Source of the DNA: Actinomadura physcomitrii
GTDB lineage: Bacteria > Actinomycetota > Actinomycetes > Streptosporangiales > Streptosporangiaceae
Assembly (NCBI RefSeq): GCF_008923205.2
Contig: NZ_WBMS02000019.1
Coordinates: 124,001 to 188,000 of the forward strand
DNA: 64,000 nucleotides
Direction: 5' to 3'
Positions 6,818 to 14,110 of the stretch are shown here, one piece after another (position 1 is the stretch's first letter; each line of letters begins with the position of its first letter). Both the position numbers and the translations under genes were made by a program. Under the pieces are notes generated by a model, which was not told the DNA's origin, made no database searches, and worked only from the letters and a program-made list of their open reading frames with translations.

Positions 6818-7114
6818 TCAGGCCGCGTTCGCGCGGCGCATGCGACGGCGGCGCTCGGAGGCGCGCTCGTCCTCGTTCAGACCGCCCCACGTGCCGTACT
6901 TCTCGGGCCGGGACACGGCGTAGTCCAGGCATTCCGTGCGGACCGGGCAGCCCATGCAGATCTGCTTGGCCTTGCGCTCGCGGATCTCACGCTCGGGCTG
7001 GCGCTCGCCGTCGGGGCCGAAGAAGAGCACGAGGTCTTCCCCCCGGCACGCCGCGGCGTCCTGCCAGCCCCAGCTGGGACGAGGGAGGTTTGCCTGCCGA
7101 CGTACCTGAGCCAT
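6818..7114 (-). CDS. WhiB-family [4Fe-4S] transcriptional regulator
   Basis: 98 residues from ATG 7114, which has AAGGTGGG upstream. All four cluster Cys are present: C23, then C53-x2-C56-x5-C62 (Q-I-C-M-G-C-P-V-R-T-E-C). The G-T-W-G-G turn (about residues 74-78) and a basic tail R-R-R-R-M-R-R follow; together these define Wbl proteins. The stretch around residues 29-41 (V-L-F-F-G-P-D-G-E-R-Q-P-E) is unlike WhiB, WhiD or WblA, so I give no subtype. Wbl proteins bind sigma factors or DNA and sense redox or NO. It stands alone with a 185-nt upstream region. Confidence 0.93.
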   Translation of the reverse strand: MAQVRRQANLPRPSWGWQDAAACRGEDLVLFFGPDGERQPEREIRERKAKQICMGCPVRTECLDYAVSRPEKYGTWGGLNEDERASERRRRMRRANAA

Positions 7115-7299
7115 GGAACACCCACCTTGATTGGTTTCGAACAATTTCGGGACATGGACGCATCGACGTGCTTCGGGTGACATGAGTCAGCAGCGCCGAA
7201 AGTTCCAACGTCTGGAGTTGCCGCTCTGTTCCCCGTCCGGTTACTCCGGAAACCTGGGGTCGTGCGACAGGGAGACCCTCGAATGGGGCCTTCGAGAGA

Positions 7300-8202
7300 T
7301 TACACGAGGGCGGCCTCGTTGAGAAGGGTGAGTTCCGTAACAGCGTAGGTTCTCAGGTTCTCGGCGCACCCCGGACCGCAAGCGGGCCGCTCGACGGCGT
7401 CCAGAATGACCCGGTAACGGCGCTCCTGGACGGCAACGATCGCTTCGTAGCGTGATGCCCCGGAGATCGACTCCACGGTCACGGTGTCCAGTTCGAGGCG
7501 CCCCGTGTGCGCGCGGACGAAGTGCTCGGCGGCCTGCGCGGCCTCGGGGCGTCCGGCCCGCCCGCGCAGCCGGTCGAGCACGACCTCGCCGCGCAGGTAG
7601 GCCTCGATGGCGGCCACGGCCTGGGCCTCGCCGAGGTCGCCGTAGTAGAGCCCGTGGGGGAGGCAGACCAGGTTCGCTGCGAACCGGTCGCCGCCGACAT
7701 GGGTGGTTTCCCAGACAAGACGGTCAAAACGCCCAGCGAGGGATCGGGCCAGCGGGGCGCCCGTCCGCGCGCAGCAGGCGTTGTGCCGGCCGTGCGCGCA
7801 GACCAGCAGGACCGGGCCCGCGACCCGCTCGCCGAGGCCCGGCGAGCGGCCCGCGGCGAGCGCGGGCAGGTCCAGGTCGGCCAGCTCCCGCGGATCGGCC
7901 AGCTCGCGGCCCTCGATCCAGGCCTCGCGGCCGTGCGAGAACCCCGCGAAGACCTGGATCGGCGGCGTCTTGCGCCGCCGCCCGGGCCGCCGGATGAGCT
8001 GCGGCCGCACGCCGGCGGCCTGCGCGGCCCGCACGGCCGCGGCGACCGGGGCGGGCCCGGCGAGGTCCGCCACATGCTGAGGCCAGGGCCCGGGGTGCTC
8101 GATCAGCAGCCAGGAGCGGGCCTTGACGGTCGCGCTCGCCAGGCACGGCCGCTCGCCGGTGTGGCTTCCCGGACAGTGTCCGCAGCCCTTCCCGCGCGTC
8201 AA
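7300..8202 (-). CDS. Sucrase/ferredoxin-like family protein (thioredoxin-fold ferredoxin)
   Basis: 300 residues. Family signatures are V-C-A-H-G-R-H-N-A-C-C-A-R-T-G (about residues 130-145) and H-V-G-G-D-R-F-A-A-N-L-V-C-L-P-H-G-L-Y-Y-G (about 170-190), the Cys-rich thioredoxin-like [2Fe-2S] core. The N-terminus has extra Cys (C-G-H-C-P) and the C-terminus a C-G-P-G-C segment. The start is TTG at 8202 with AGGGGGA upstream, and I see no better in-frame alternative. An iron box lies 37 nt upstream (8240-8258), so expression is probably repressed by iron. A role in electron transfer for iron release is inference. The name 'sucrase' is historical. Confidence 0.85.
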   Translation of the reverse strand: MTRGKGCGHCPGSHTGERPCLASATVKARSWLLIEHPGPWPQHVADLAGPAPVAAAVRAAQAAGVRPQLIRRPGRRRKTPPIQVFAGFSHGREAWIEGRELADPRELADLDLPALAAGRSPGLGERVAGPVLLVCAHGRHNACCARTGAPLARSLAGRFDRLVWETTHVGGDRFAANLVCLPHGLYYGDLGEAQAVAAIEAYLRGEVVLDRLRGRAGRPEAAQAAEHFVRAHTGRLELDTVTVESISGASRYEAIVAVQERRYRVILDAVERPACGPGCAENLRTYAVTELTLLNEAALV

Positions 8203-8239
8203 ATGAGTCCCCCTGGCCGTACGGTCCGATCATGGATGC

Positions 8240-8258
8240 TTAGGTAAGGGTAACCTAA
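8240..8258 (-). promoter_or_regulatory. Iron box (DtxR/IdeR/DmdR-type operator)
   Basis: TTAGGTAAGGGTAACCTAA is a 19-bp near-palindrome whose outer half-sites TTAGGT and ACCTAA match the IdeR/DmdR consensus TTAGGTTAGGCTAACCTAA closely. It sits upstream of the sucrase/ferredoxin-like gene and downstream of glpD, so it most likely controls the former. Confidence 0.85.
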
Positions 8259-8350
8259 GTTCCATCGGTCGCACCAGCGGGGTCCCCGGTGCGCGAGTCT
8301 ATCTGGGGGGATATCTGGGCCTTTGGTGACCTCTGTCGTGAGCCGGGGTG

Positions 8351-9919
8351 TCAGTGCACGGCGGACCGGGGGAGAAGGGACTCCGCCGCCGGCAGCGCCG
8401 CGGCGCGATCCGCGGCCACCAGGCCGATCCGGGTGCGCCGGTCCAGCAGGTCCCCCGCGTCCAGCGCGCCCTCGTGCAGCGCCCCCCAGGCCAGCTCCAC
8501 GCCCAGCACCGGCAGCCCGGGCACGACCGGCTCCAGCAGCGCCGGGTCCTCCTTCCCCAGGGCGGCCAGCAGCGGCGCCTCCGTCCCGTAGCGCTGGACG
8601 AGGCGGCGCGGCGCGTCCAGCGCGTCCAGGCGGTCCCGCGGCGCGGCGCCGACCAGCGGCAGCGACGCGGTGCGGCTCGGGCCCGCGGGCAGGCCGCGGC
8701 GCGCGACCGCCGCGTCCACCGCGTCCTGCGCCATCCGCCGGTACGTCGTGAGCTTGCCGCCGACGATCGTGACGACGCCGTCCCGCGAGGTCAGCACCGC
8801 GTGCCGGCGCGACAGGTCGGCCGTGGCGCCCTCGCCGCCGGCCAGCAGCGGGCGGAGCCCGGCGAACGCGCCGAGCACCTCCGAACGCCGCACCGGCACG
8901 TCCAGCGCCGAGCCGAGGATGTCCAGCAGGAAGCCGACCTCGCCGGGCGTCGGCTCCGGCACGTCGGGGATCGGGCCGTCCGCCGGCTCGTCGGTCAGCC
9001 CGACGTGGACGCGGCCGTCGCCCTGCGGGATCACCAGCATGAACCGGCTGGCCGCGCCGGGGATCGGGACGTGCATCCCGGCGCTCAGGCCGCGCAGCGA
9101 CTCGGCGGCCAGCACCAGGTGGGTGCCGCGGGACGGCCGCAGCCGCACCCCGTCCACGAGCCCGCCCGCCCAGACGCCCGCGGCGTTGACCACCGCGCGG
9201 GCCCGGACGGTGATCTCCCGGCCGGTCAGCTCGTCGCGGACGAGCGCGCCGCCGCCGGTCAGCTCGACCGCGCGGCACCGGGTCAGGATCCGCGCGCCGT
9301 GCGCGGCGGCGGTCCGCGCGATGGCGGTGACCAGGCGCGCGTCGTCGGCGAGCTGCCCGTCCCAGGACAGCAGGCCGCCGCGCAGCCCGTACGGGCGCAG
9401 CGCCGGCGCGAGCCGCAGCGTCTCCACCGCCGACAGCCGGCGCGGGCCGGGCAGCACCGAGCGGGGCGTGCGGGCGGCCAGCCGGAGCGCGTCCCCGGCC
9501 AGCAGGCCCGCCCGCGACACCGCCGCCTGCGACCGCGACACCAGCGGAGTCAGCGGCAGCACGAACGGCAGCGCGCGCACCAGGTGCGGCGCCGTCCGGC
9601 ACATCAGCACGCCGCGCTCCACGGCGCTCTCGTGCGCCACGTCCACCTGCCCGGACGCCAGGTAGCGCAGCCCGCCGTGGATCAGCTTGGAGCTCCACCG
9701 GGACGTGCCGAAGGCCAGGTCGTGCGCGTCGACCGCGGCGACCGACAGGCCCCGGGACGCGGCGTCCAGCGCGGCGCCGGCGCCCGTCGCGCCGAGGCCG
9801 ACGACCAGGACGTCCACGACCTCGCCGGGAAGCGCGGCGAGGTCGCGTTCGCGGCGGGCGGCGTTGAGCGACGCCGGCGTGTTCCGGAGAGCGGGCGGCG
9901 GGACGGCGGCGGAGGTCAC
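8351..9919 (-). CDS. glpD: Glycerol-3-phosphate dehydrogenase, FAD-dependent
   Basis: 522 residues, the typical GlpD/GlpA length. The Rossmann motif is V-V-G-L-G-A-T-G-A-G-A-A-L-D (about residues 30-43), followed by T-S-R-W-S-S-K-L-I-H-G-G-L-R-Y-L, the GlpD substrate and FAD signature. G-K-L-T-T-Y-R near residue 400 and the C-terminal DAO_C domain agree. It oxidises sn-glycerol-3-phosphate to dihydroxyacetone phosphate at the membrane, passing electrons to quinone. The GTG start overlaps the TGA of the TetR gene by 4 nt, so the two are co-transcribed. It is near genes for a DHAP-using synthase and a lipid kinase. Confidence 0.93.
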   Translation of the reverse strand: MTSAAVPPPALRNTPASLNAARRERDLAALPGEVVDVLVVGLGATGAGAALDAASRGLSVAAVDAHDLAFGTSRWSSKLIHGGLRYLASGQVDVAHESAVERGVLMCRTAPHLVRALPFVLPLTPLVSRSQAAVSRAGLLAGDALRLAARTPRSVLPGPRRLSAVETLRLAPALRPYGLRGGLLSWDGQLADDARLVTAIARTAAAHGARILTRCRAVELTGGGALVRDELTGREITVRARAVVNAAGVWAGGLVDGVRLRPSRGTHLVLAAESLRGLSAGMHVPIPGAASRFMLVIPQGDGRVHVGLTDEPADGPIPDVPEPTPGEVGFLLDILGSALDVPVRRSEVLGAFAGLRPLLAGGEGATADLSRRHAVLTSRDGVVTIVGGKLTTYRRMAQDAVDAAVARRGLPAGPSRTASLPLVGAAPRDRLDALDAPRRLVQRYGTEAPLLAALGKEDPALLEPVVPGLPVLGVELAWGALHEGALDAGDLLDRRTRIGLVAADRAAALPAAESLLPRSAVH

Positions 9920-10524
9920 GGCGAGAGCATCCTCTCCAGGACGTGCCGGAGTTCGGCATCGAAGGCGTCGGAGCGCAGCTCGGGGTCGGCCTCGTCGATC
10001 ACGATCTGCGCGGACAGCCCGAACGACTGCACGACCAGCAGCAGCGCGCGCGCCTGGCGGCCCGGGTGGTCCGGGCGGATCGTCCCGTCGGCGTGCCCGG
10101 CGGCGAGCGCCTCCTCGAAAAGCCCGAGGAAGGCCTGCTGGGTGGCGCCGCAGCGGTCCAGCAGGTAGGGCAGCAGCGCTTCGGGGTCGACCTCGACGAT
10201 CTTGCGGAGCAGCGGGTGGTCGCGGAACGTGCGGACGCCGGCGACCAGGCCGTCCACCAGCCGGGGCCGGACCGGGCGGCCGTCGTCGGGGGGCTGCATC
10301 GCGGTGCCGATCGCGGTCCACTCGCGGGTCATCAGGTCGGCCACGATCGTGCGGACGTCCGGCCAGCGGCGGTACAGCGTCATGCGGGAGACCCCGGCGC
10401 GGCGCGCGATGTCGGTCAGCGTGGTGCGGCGCACCCCGACGGCCAGCACGCAGTCGCGGGCGGCGTCCAGCACGGCGTCGTCGGCGGTCCGGGCCGCCGG
10501 CCTGTTGTGACGATTCGACGTCAT
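9916..10524 (-). CDS. TetR-family transcriptional regulator
   Basis: 202 residues. The N-terminal TetR helix-turn-helix spans about residues 15-60, with T-L-T-D-I-A-R-R-A-G-V-S-R-M-T-L-Y-R-R-W as recognition segment. The C-terminal ligand domain is helical and unassigned. It is transcribed divergently from the alkylglycerone-phosphate-synthase-like gene and sits upstream of and overlapping glpD, so it probably controls both directions from the 77-nt shared region. A short TACACTGTGAC-like element directly upstream of its ATG may be the operator. Confidence 0.9.
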   Translation of the reverse strand: MTSNRHNRPAARTADDAVLDAARDCVLAVGVRRTTLTDIARRAGVSRMTLYRRWPDVRTIVADLMTREWTAIGTAMQPPDDGRPVRPRLVDGLVAGVRTFRDHPLLRKIVEVDPEALLPYLLDRCGATQQAFLGLFEEALAAGHADGTIRPDHPGRQARALLLVVQSFGLSAQIVIDEADPELRSDAFDAELRHVLERMLSP

Positions 10525-10538
10525 GTGTCACAGTGTAA
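10525..10538. promoter_or_regulatory. Candidate TetR operator in the divergent region
   Basis: TTACACTGTGACAC (minus strand) lies immediately upstream of the TetR ATG. The small palindromic core CACTGTG resembles TetR-family sites. Placement is suggestive but the symmetry is weak. Confidence 0.3.
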
Positions 10539-10601
10539 GCCCACCGGGACGGGTGAACGGGAACCCGGTGCCGGGAGCGGCCCAGTCGAAGGGGAGGCGC
10601 C

Positions 10602-12251
10602 TTGACCACCGGAACGGAGATCACCAGCACGGGGACCGCCGGCACGGGGCGGGCGCGGGACATGCTGTGGAGCGGCTGGGGCGACCCCGCCAAGGCCGCG
10701 CCGCTGCCGGAACCGATGGTCGGGCTCCTGCGCGACCTGCTCGGCGTGAAGACCGGCGGCGCGGCCCCCGTCGCCCTCGCCGGCGTCGAGGTCGCGGACC
10801 CCCGGCTCGGCGACGCCGCCCTCGCCGCGCTCGCCGCGGCGGTCGGCGCGGAGCACGTCCGCACCGACGCCGAGTCCCGCGTCCGCCACACCCGCGGCAA
10901 GTCGACCCCCGACCTCGTGCGCATCCGCGCCGGCGAGGCCTCCGACGCGCCCGACGCCGTCGTGCTGCCCGGCGGCCACGACGAGGTCCTCGCGGTGCTG
11001 CGGGCCTGCGCGGCGCACCGCGTCGCGGTCGTCCCGTTCGGCGGCGGCACCTCGGTCGTCGGCGGGCTGGCCCCCGAGGGGGTGGACGCGTTCGTCGCGC
11101 TCGACCTGCGCCGGATGGACGCCCTGGTCGCCCTCGACGAGGTGTCCCGGACGGCCGTCCTGCAGCCCGGCATGCGCGCGCCGCGCGCCGAGGAGCTGCT
11201 CGGCGCGCGCGGCTACACGCTCGGGCACTTCCCGCAGTCGTTCGAGTGGGCGTCGATCGGCGGGTTCGCCGCCGCCCGCTCCAGCGGCCAGGCGTCCGCC
11301 GGATACGGCCGGTTCGACGACCTGGTCGTCGGCCTCACCGTCGCCACCCCGGAGGGCGCCCTGGAGCTCGGCCGCGCGCCGAAGTCGGCGGCGGGCCCCG
11401 ACCTGCGCCAGCTCGTCCTCGGCTCGGAGGGGGCGTTCGGCGTGATCACCTCGGTGACGGTGCGGATCCGGCCCGTCCCGCCGGAGCGGGCCTACGAGGG
11501 CTGGCGGTTCGCCTCGTTCGCCGACGGCGCCGCCGCGCTGCGCCGCCTCGCCCAGGACGGCCCGCTCCCCGTCGTGCTGCGGCTGTCCGACGAGACCGAG
11601 ACCATGATCGGCCTCGCCGACCCCGCGGCCATCGGCGGCGGCTCGGCGGCCGCCGGCTGCCTCGCCGTCCTCGGCTACGAGGGCACCGCCGAGGAGATCG
11701 CCGGACGCCGCGCCGGGACCGCCGGCGTGCTGCGGGAGGCGGGCGGCGAACCGCTCGGCGACGGGCCGGGGGAGAGGTGGCGGCACGGCCGCTTCAGCGC
11801 CCCCTACCTGCGCGACGCGCTGCTCGACGTCGGTGCGTTCGCCGAGACGCTGGAGACCGCGGCGTTCTGGAGCGACATCCCGGCGCTGTACGAGGCCGTC
11901 CGCCGCGCGCTGATCGGCACGCTGTCGGGAGCGGGCACGCCGCCCCTGGTCATGTGCCACATCTCGCACGTCTACCCGGCGGGCGCGTCGCTGTACTTCA
12001 CGGTCGTGTCCGCGCAGGGCGAGGATCCGGTGGCCCACTGGGACGCCGCGAAGCGGGCCGCGTCCGACGCGATCATCGACGCGGGCGGCACGATCAGCCA
12101 TCATCACGGCGTGGGCACCGACCATCGCGACTGGTACGCCCGGGAGATCGGCCCGCTCGGCGCCGGGATCCTGCGGGCCGTCAAGGACCGCCTCGACCCC
12201 GCCGGGATCCTCAACCCCGGCGTCCTCGTCCCGCCGGCCGCCGGGGAGTAG
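10602..12251 (+). CDS. Alkylglycerone-phosphate synthase-like FAD-linked oxidase
   Basis: 549 residues. The PCMH-type FAD domain includes V-V-P-F-G-G-G-T-S-V-V-G-G. Diagnostic for alkyl-DHAP synthases are F-P-Q-S-F-E-W-A-S-I-G-G-F-A-A and, near the C-terminus, the triple-His loop I-S-H-H-H-G-V-G, which is catalytic in eukaryotic AGPS. The C-terminus is the usual L-D-P-A-G-I-L-N-P-G. The chemistry would be exchange of acyl for alkyl on acyl-DHAP, giving ether lipids, but bacterial members are poorly tested. The TTG start follows AAGGGGAGG; an ATG at codon 21 is an alternative. It is divergent from TetR and glpD, and the lipid kinase follows 5 nt later. Confidence 0.85.
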   Translation: MTTGTEITSTGTAGTGRARDMLWSGWGDPAKAAPLPEPMVGLLRDLLGVKTGGAAPVALAGVEVADPRLGDAALAALAAAVGAEHVRTDAESRVRHTRGKSTPDLVRIRAGEASDAPDAVVLPGGHDEVLAVLRACAAHRVAVVPFGGGTSVVGGLAPEGVDAFVALDLRRMDALVALDEVSRTAVLQPGMRAPRAEELLGARGYTLGHFPQSFEWASIGGFAAARSSGQASAGYGRFDDLVVGLTVATPEGALELGRAPKSAAGPDLRQLVLGSEGAFGVITSVTVRIRPVPPERAYEGWRFASFADGAAALRRLAQDGPLPVVLRLSDETETMIGLADPAAIGGGSAAAGCLAVLGYEGTAEEIAGRRAGTAGVLREAGGEPLGDGPGERWRHGRFSAPYLRDALLDVGAFAETLETAAFWSDIPALYEAVRRALIGTLSGAGTPPLVMCHISHVYPAGASLYFTVVSAQGEDPVAHWDAAKRAASDAIIDAGGTISHHHGVGTDHRDWYAREIGPLGAGILRAVKDRLDPAGILNPGVLVPPAAGE

Positions 12252-12256
12252 CCGCC

Positions 12257-13147
12257 ATGACCACCCCCCGCGTCTTCACCGCGATCGTCAACCCGGCCGC
12301 CGGCGGATCGGCGTCCGCCTCCACGCTGATCCCGCTCGCCCGGCTGCTGCGCGAGGCGGGCGCGGAGGTCGCCGTCGAGTACAGCCGCGGCCTCGACCAC
12401 GCGCGCACCGTGGCGCGCGACGCCGCCGAGGCCGGCCGCGTGGTGCTCGGCGTCGGCGGCGACGGCATGATCGGCTGCGTCGGCGGCGCGCTCGCCGGCA
12501 CGCGGGCCCTCTTCGGCATCGTGCCCGCCGGGCGCGGCAACGACTTCGCCCGCCAGCTCGGCGTCCCGTCCGACCCGGAGCGGCTCGCGCCGCTGCTGCT
12601 GGACGGGGAGCCCCGCACGGTCGACGCGATCGAGGCCAACGGCACGCCCGTGCTCGGCAGCGTCTACGCGGGGGTGGACGCCGTCGCCAACGCCAACGCC
12701 AACAAGACCCGGCTGCTGCGCGGGTCGGCGGCTTACTACATCGGGGCGCTGCGCGCGATCCTGTCCTGGCGCGCGGCCGACTACCGGGTGGTCGTGGACG
12801 GCGAGGAGCACCGCCGCGAGGGCTACACCGTCGTCGCCGCCAACTCCGGCTACTACGGGTTCGGCAAGCACATCGCGCCGGACGCCCGCGTGGACGACGG
12901 CCTGCTCGACGTGGTGCTGATCCGCAACGCCTCCCGGACGCTGTTCTTCGCGGTGATGCGGGAGCTGGAGGCCGGCACGCACGTCCGGCGGCCCCAGGTG
13001 GAGGTGCTGCGCGGCCGCGAGGTGCGGATCGAGCTGGCCGGGCCGCCCGGCCGGACGCTGCCCTACGGCGCGGACGGGGAGCTGCCGGGGGTGCTGCCGG
13101 TGACCGCGAAGGTGATGCCCGGCGCGCTCCGCGTCCTGGCCCCGTGA
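12257..13147 (+). CDS. Diacylglycerol kinase-family lipid kinase (DgkB/YegS type)
   Basis: 296 residues, the standard length. The nucleotide and catalytic motifs are A-I-V-N-P-A-A-G-G-S, V-L-G-V-G-G-D-G-M-I-G-C-V and V-P-A-G-R-G-N-D-F-A-R. The C-terminal lobe has G-F-G-K-H-I-A-P-D-A and D-D-G-L-L-D-V. It phosphorylates a neutral lipid (diacylglycerol, or in this context perhaps an alkyl-acyl glycerol) at the cytosolic membrane face. The ATG is 5 nt after the synthase stop, so it is co-transcribed. The same gene order appears, from memory, around M. tuberculosis Rv2252. Confidence 0.9.
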   Translation: MTTPRVFTAIVNPAAGGSASASTLIPLARLLREAGAEVAVEYSRGLDHARTVARDAAEAGRVVLGVGGDGMIGCVGGALAGTRALFGIVPAGRGNDFARQLGVPSDPERLAPLLLDGEPRTVDAIEANGTPVLGSVYAGVDAVANANANKTRLLRGSAAYYIGALRAILSWRAADYRVVVDGEEHRREGYTVVAANSGYYGFGKHIAPDARVDDGLLDVVLIRNASRTLFFAVMRELEAGTHVRRPQVEVLRGREVRIELAGPPGRTLPYGADGELPGVLPVTAKVMPGALRVLAP

Positions 13148-13310
13148 CAGGACGATCCGTATCCCCGAACTATACGTCTGACCTGCACTGACGCAAGATC
13201 CACGGGTTTTTGGACCCTCGTTTGGGGCGGTTTACGCACCCATTACGGCCCTCCGGATAGCGTCAATTACGTCCCGCTTTCGGGACCTTGGGGTCGTCTG
13301 TGGAGGCATC

Positions 13311-13547
13311 ATGAGAAGGCGATCGCTCGCCGTTCTGGGGGGACTCATGATGGCCACAGGCGCCCTCCGCGTGGTGGCGCCGGCGTCTCTGGGGGTGGCG
13401 CCGGCGCCCACCACGGTCCGGTTCGGTCCGGCCCGCCCCGTGCCGATCCGGAGCCTTGCCTCAGCGACCGCCCCGACCGCCCCGACCGCCCCGACCGCCC
13501 CGACCGCCCCAGCGCGCCACGTTCCCGCGCGGGCGGCCCGCGCCTAG
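13311..13547 (+). CDS. Possible small Ala/Pro-rich secreted or membrane-anchored protein
   Basis: 78 residues beginning M-R-R-R-S-L-A-V-L-G-G-L-M-M-A-T-G-A-L, which looks like a short signal peptide or anchor. GGAGG is 5 nt before the ATG and third codon positions are mostly G/C, so translation is plausible. The C-terminal part contains T-A-P repeats from a 9-bp tandem repeat. No family is recognised. It could be spurious. Just upstream is a GTCCC-gcttt-CGGGAC stem-loop (13271-13286). Confidence 0.4.
   Translation: MRRRSLAVLGGLMMATGALRVVAPASLGVAPAPTTVRFGPARPVPIRSLASATAPTAPTAPTAPTAPARHVPARAARA
13468..13510 (+). repeat. 9-bp tandem repeat (unit CCGACCGCC), about 5 copies
   Basis: Perfect head-to-tail copies of CCGACCGCC, encoding Thr-Ala-Pro in the small ORF. 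This is a slippage-type microsatellite, not a CRISPR array (no spacers). Confidence 0.8.
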
Positions 13548-13550
13548 GCT
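13545..13550 (+). promoter_or_regulatory. -10 box TAGGCT, 6 nt before a GTG start
   Basis: A TANNNT box is followed by exactly 6 nt and the yccF-like GTG. It implies a leaderless transcript. Confidence 0.45.
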
Positions 13551-13556
13551 GATCGG

Positions 13557-13955
13557 GTGCGCACCCTCCTCAACGTGATCTGGCTCGTGCTCTCGGGCCT
13601 CTGGCTGGCGATCGGCTACGCGATCGCCGGCGTCGTCTGCTGCGTGCTCATCATCACGATCCCGTTCGGCATCGCCGCGTTCCGGATCGCGATGTACACG
13701 CTCTGGCCGTTCGGCTACACGGTGGCCCGCCGCCGCGACGCGGGTGCGGGCTCGGCGATCGGCAACGTCATCTGGCTGGTCGTGGCGGGCTGGTGGCTCG
13801 CCCTCGGCCACCTGTTCACCGGGATCGCGCTCTGCGTCACGATCATCGGCATCCCGTTCGGCATCGCCAACTTCAAGCTGATCCCGATCTCGCTGCTGCC
13901 GCTCGGCCGCGAGATCGTCCCGTCCGGCGACCCGCGCTCCTTCGGCGCCGCCTGA
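13557..13955 (+). CDS. YccF domain-containing membrane protein
   Basis: 132 residues with two repeated YccF (DUF307) units. Each contains a N-V-I-W-L-V hydrophobic segment followed by a second ending I-P-F-G-I-A (residues about 6-45 and 69-110), giving four membrane helices. The repeat is clear in the sequence: N-V-I-W-L-V-L-S-G-L-W-L-A against N-V-I-W-L-V-V-A-G-W-W-L-A. E. coli YccF is an inner-membrane protein of unknown role. The GTG start is supported by the -10 box 6 nt upstream. It is monocistronic. Confidence 0.9.
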   Translation: MRTLLNVIWLVLSGLWLAIGYAIAGVVCCVLIITIPFGIAAFRIAMYTLWPFGYTVARRRDAGAGSAIGNVIWLVVAGWWLALGHLFTGIALCVTIIGIPFGIANFKLIPISLLPLGREIVPSGDPRSFGAA

Positions 13956-14110
13956 GCGCCCCGGCATGGCGTCTGAGCGCCCTCGCAGGCGCCGCTCAGG
14001 TGCCCTGACATAGGCGACACGCCCTTTCCGGCGGGGCGGCGTTGCTTGACGCCCGAGATCGCCTGCGGACAGGCTGGGGACGCCCCCTTCACCCCCTGCC
14101 GGAGGCCCCC

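Noticed and set aside
10523..12256. Open plus-strand frame continuous with the lipid kinase, giving an 874-residue protein
   Set aside because: The upstream part is Arg/Ala/Gly-rich and antiparallel in composition to the real AGPS-like gene in another frame. The kinase has its own ATG at 12257.
13468..13510. Short regular repeats considered as a CRISPR array
   Set aside because: Units are 9 bp, contiguous and without spacers. It is a microsatellite within a small ORF.
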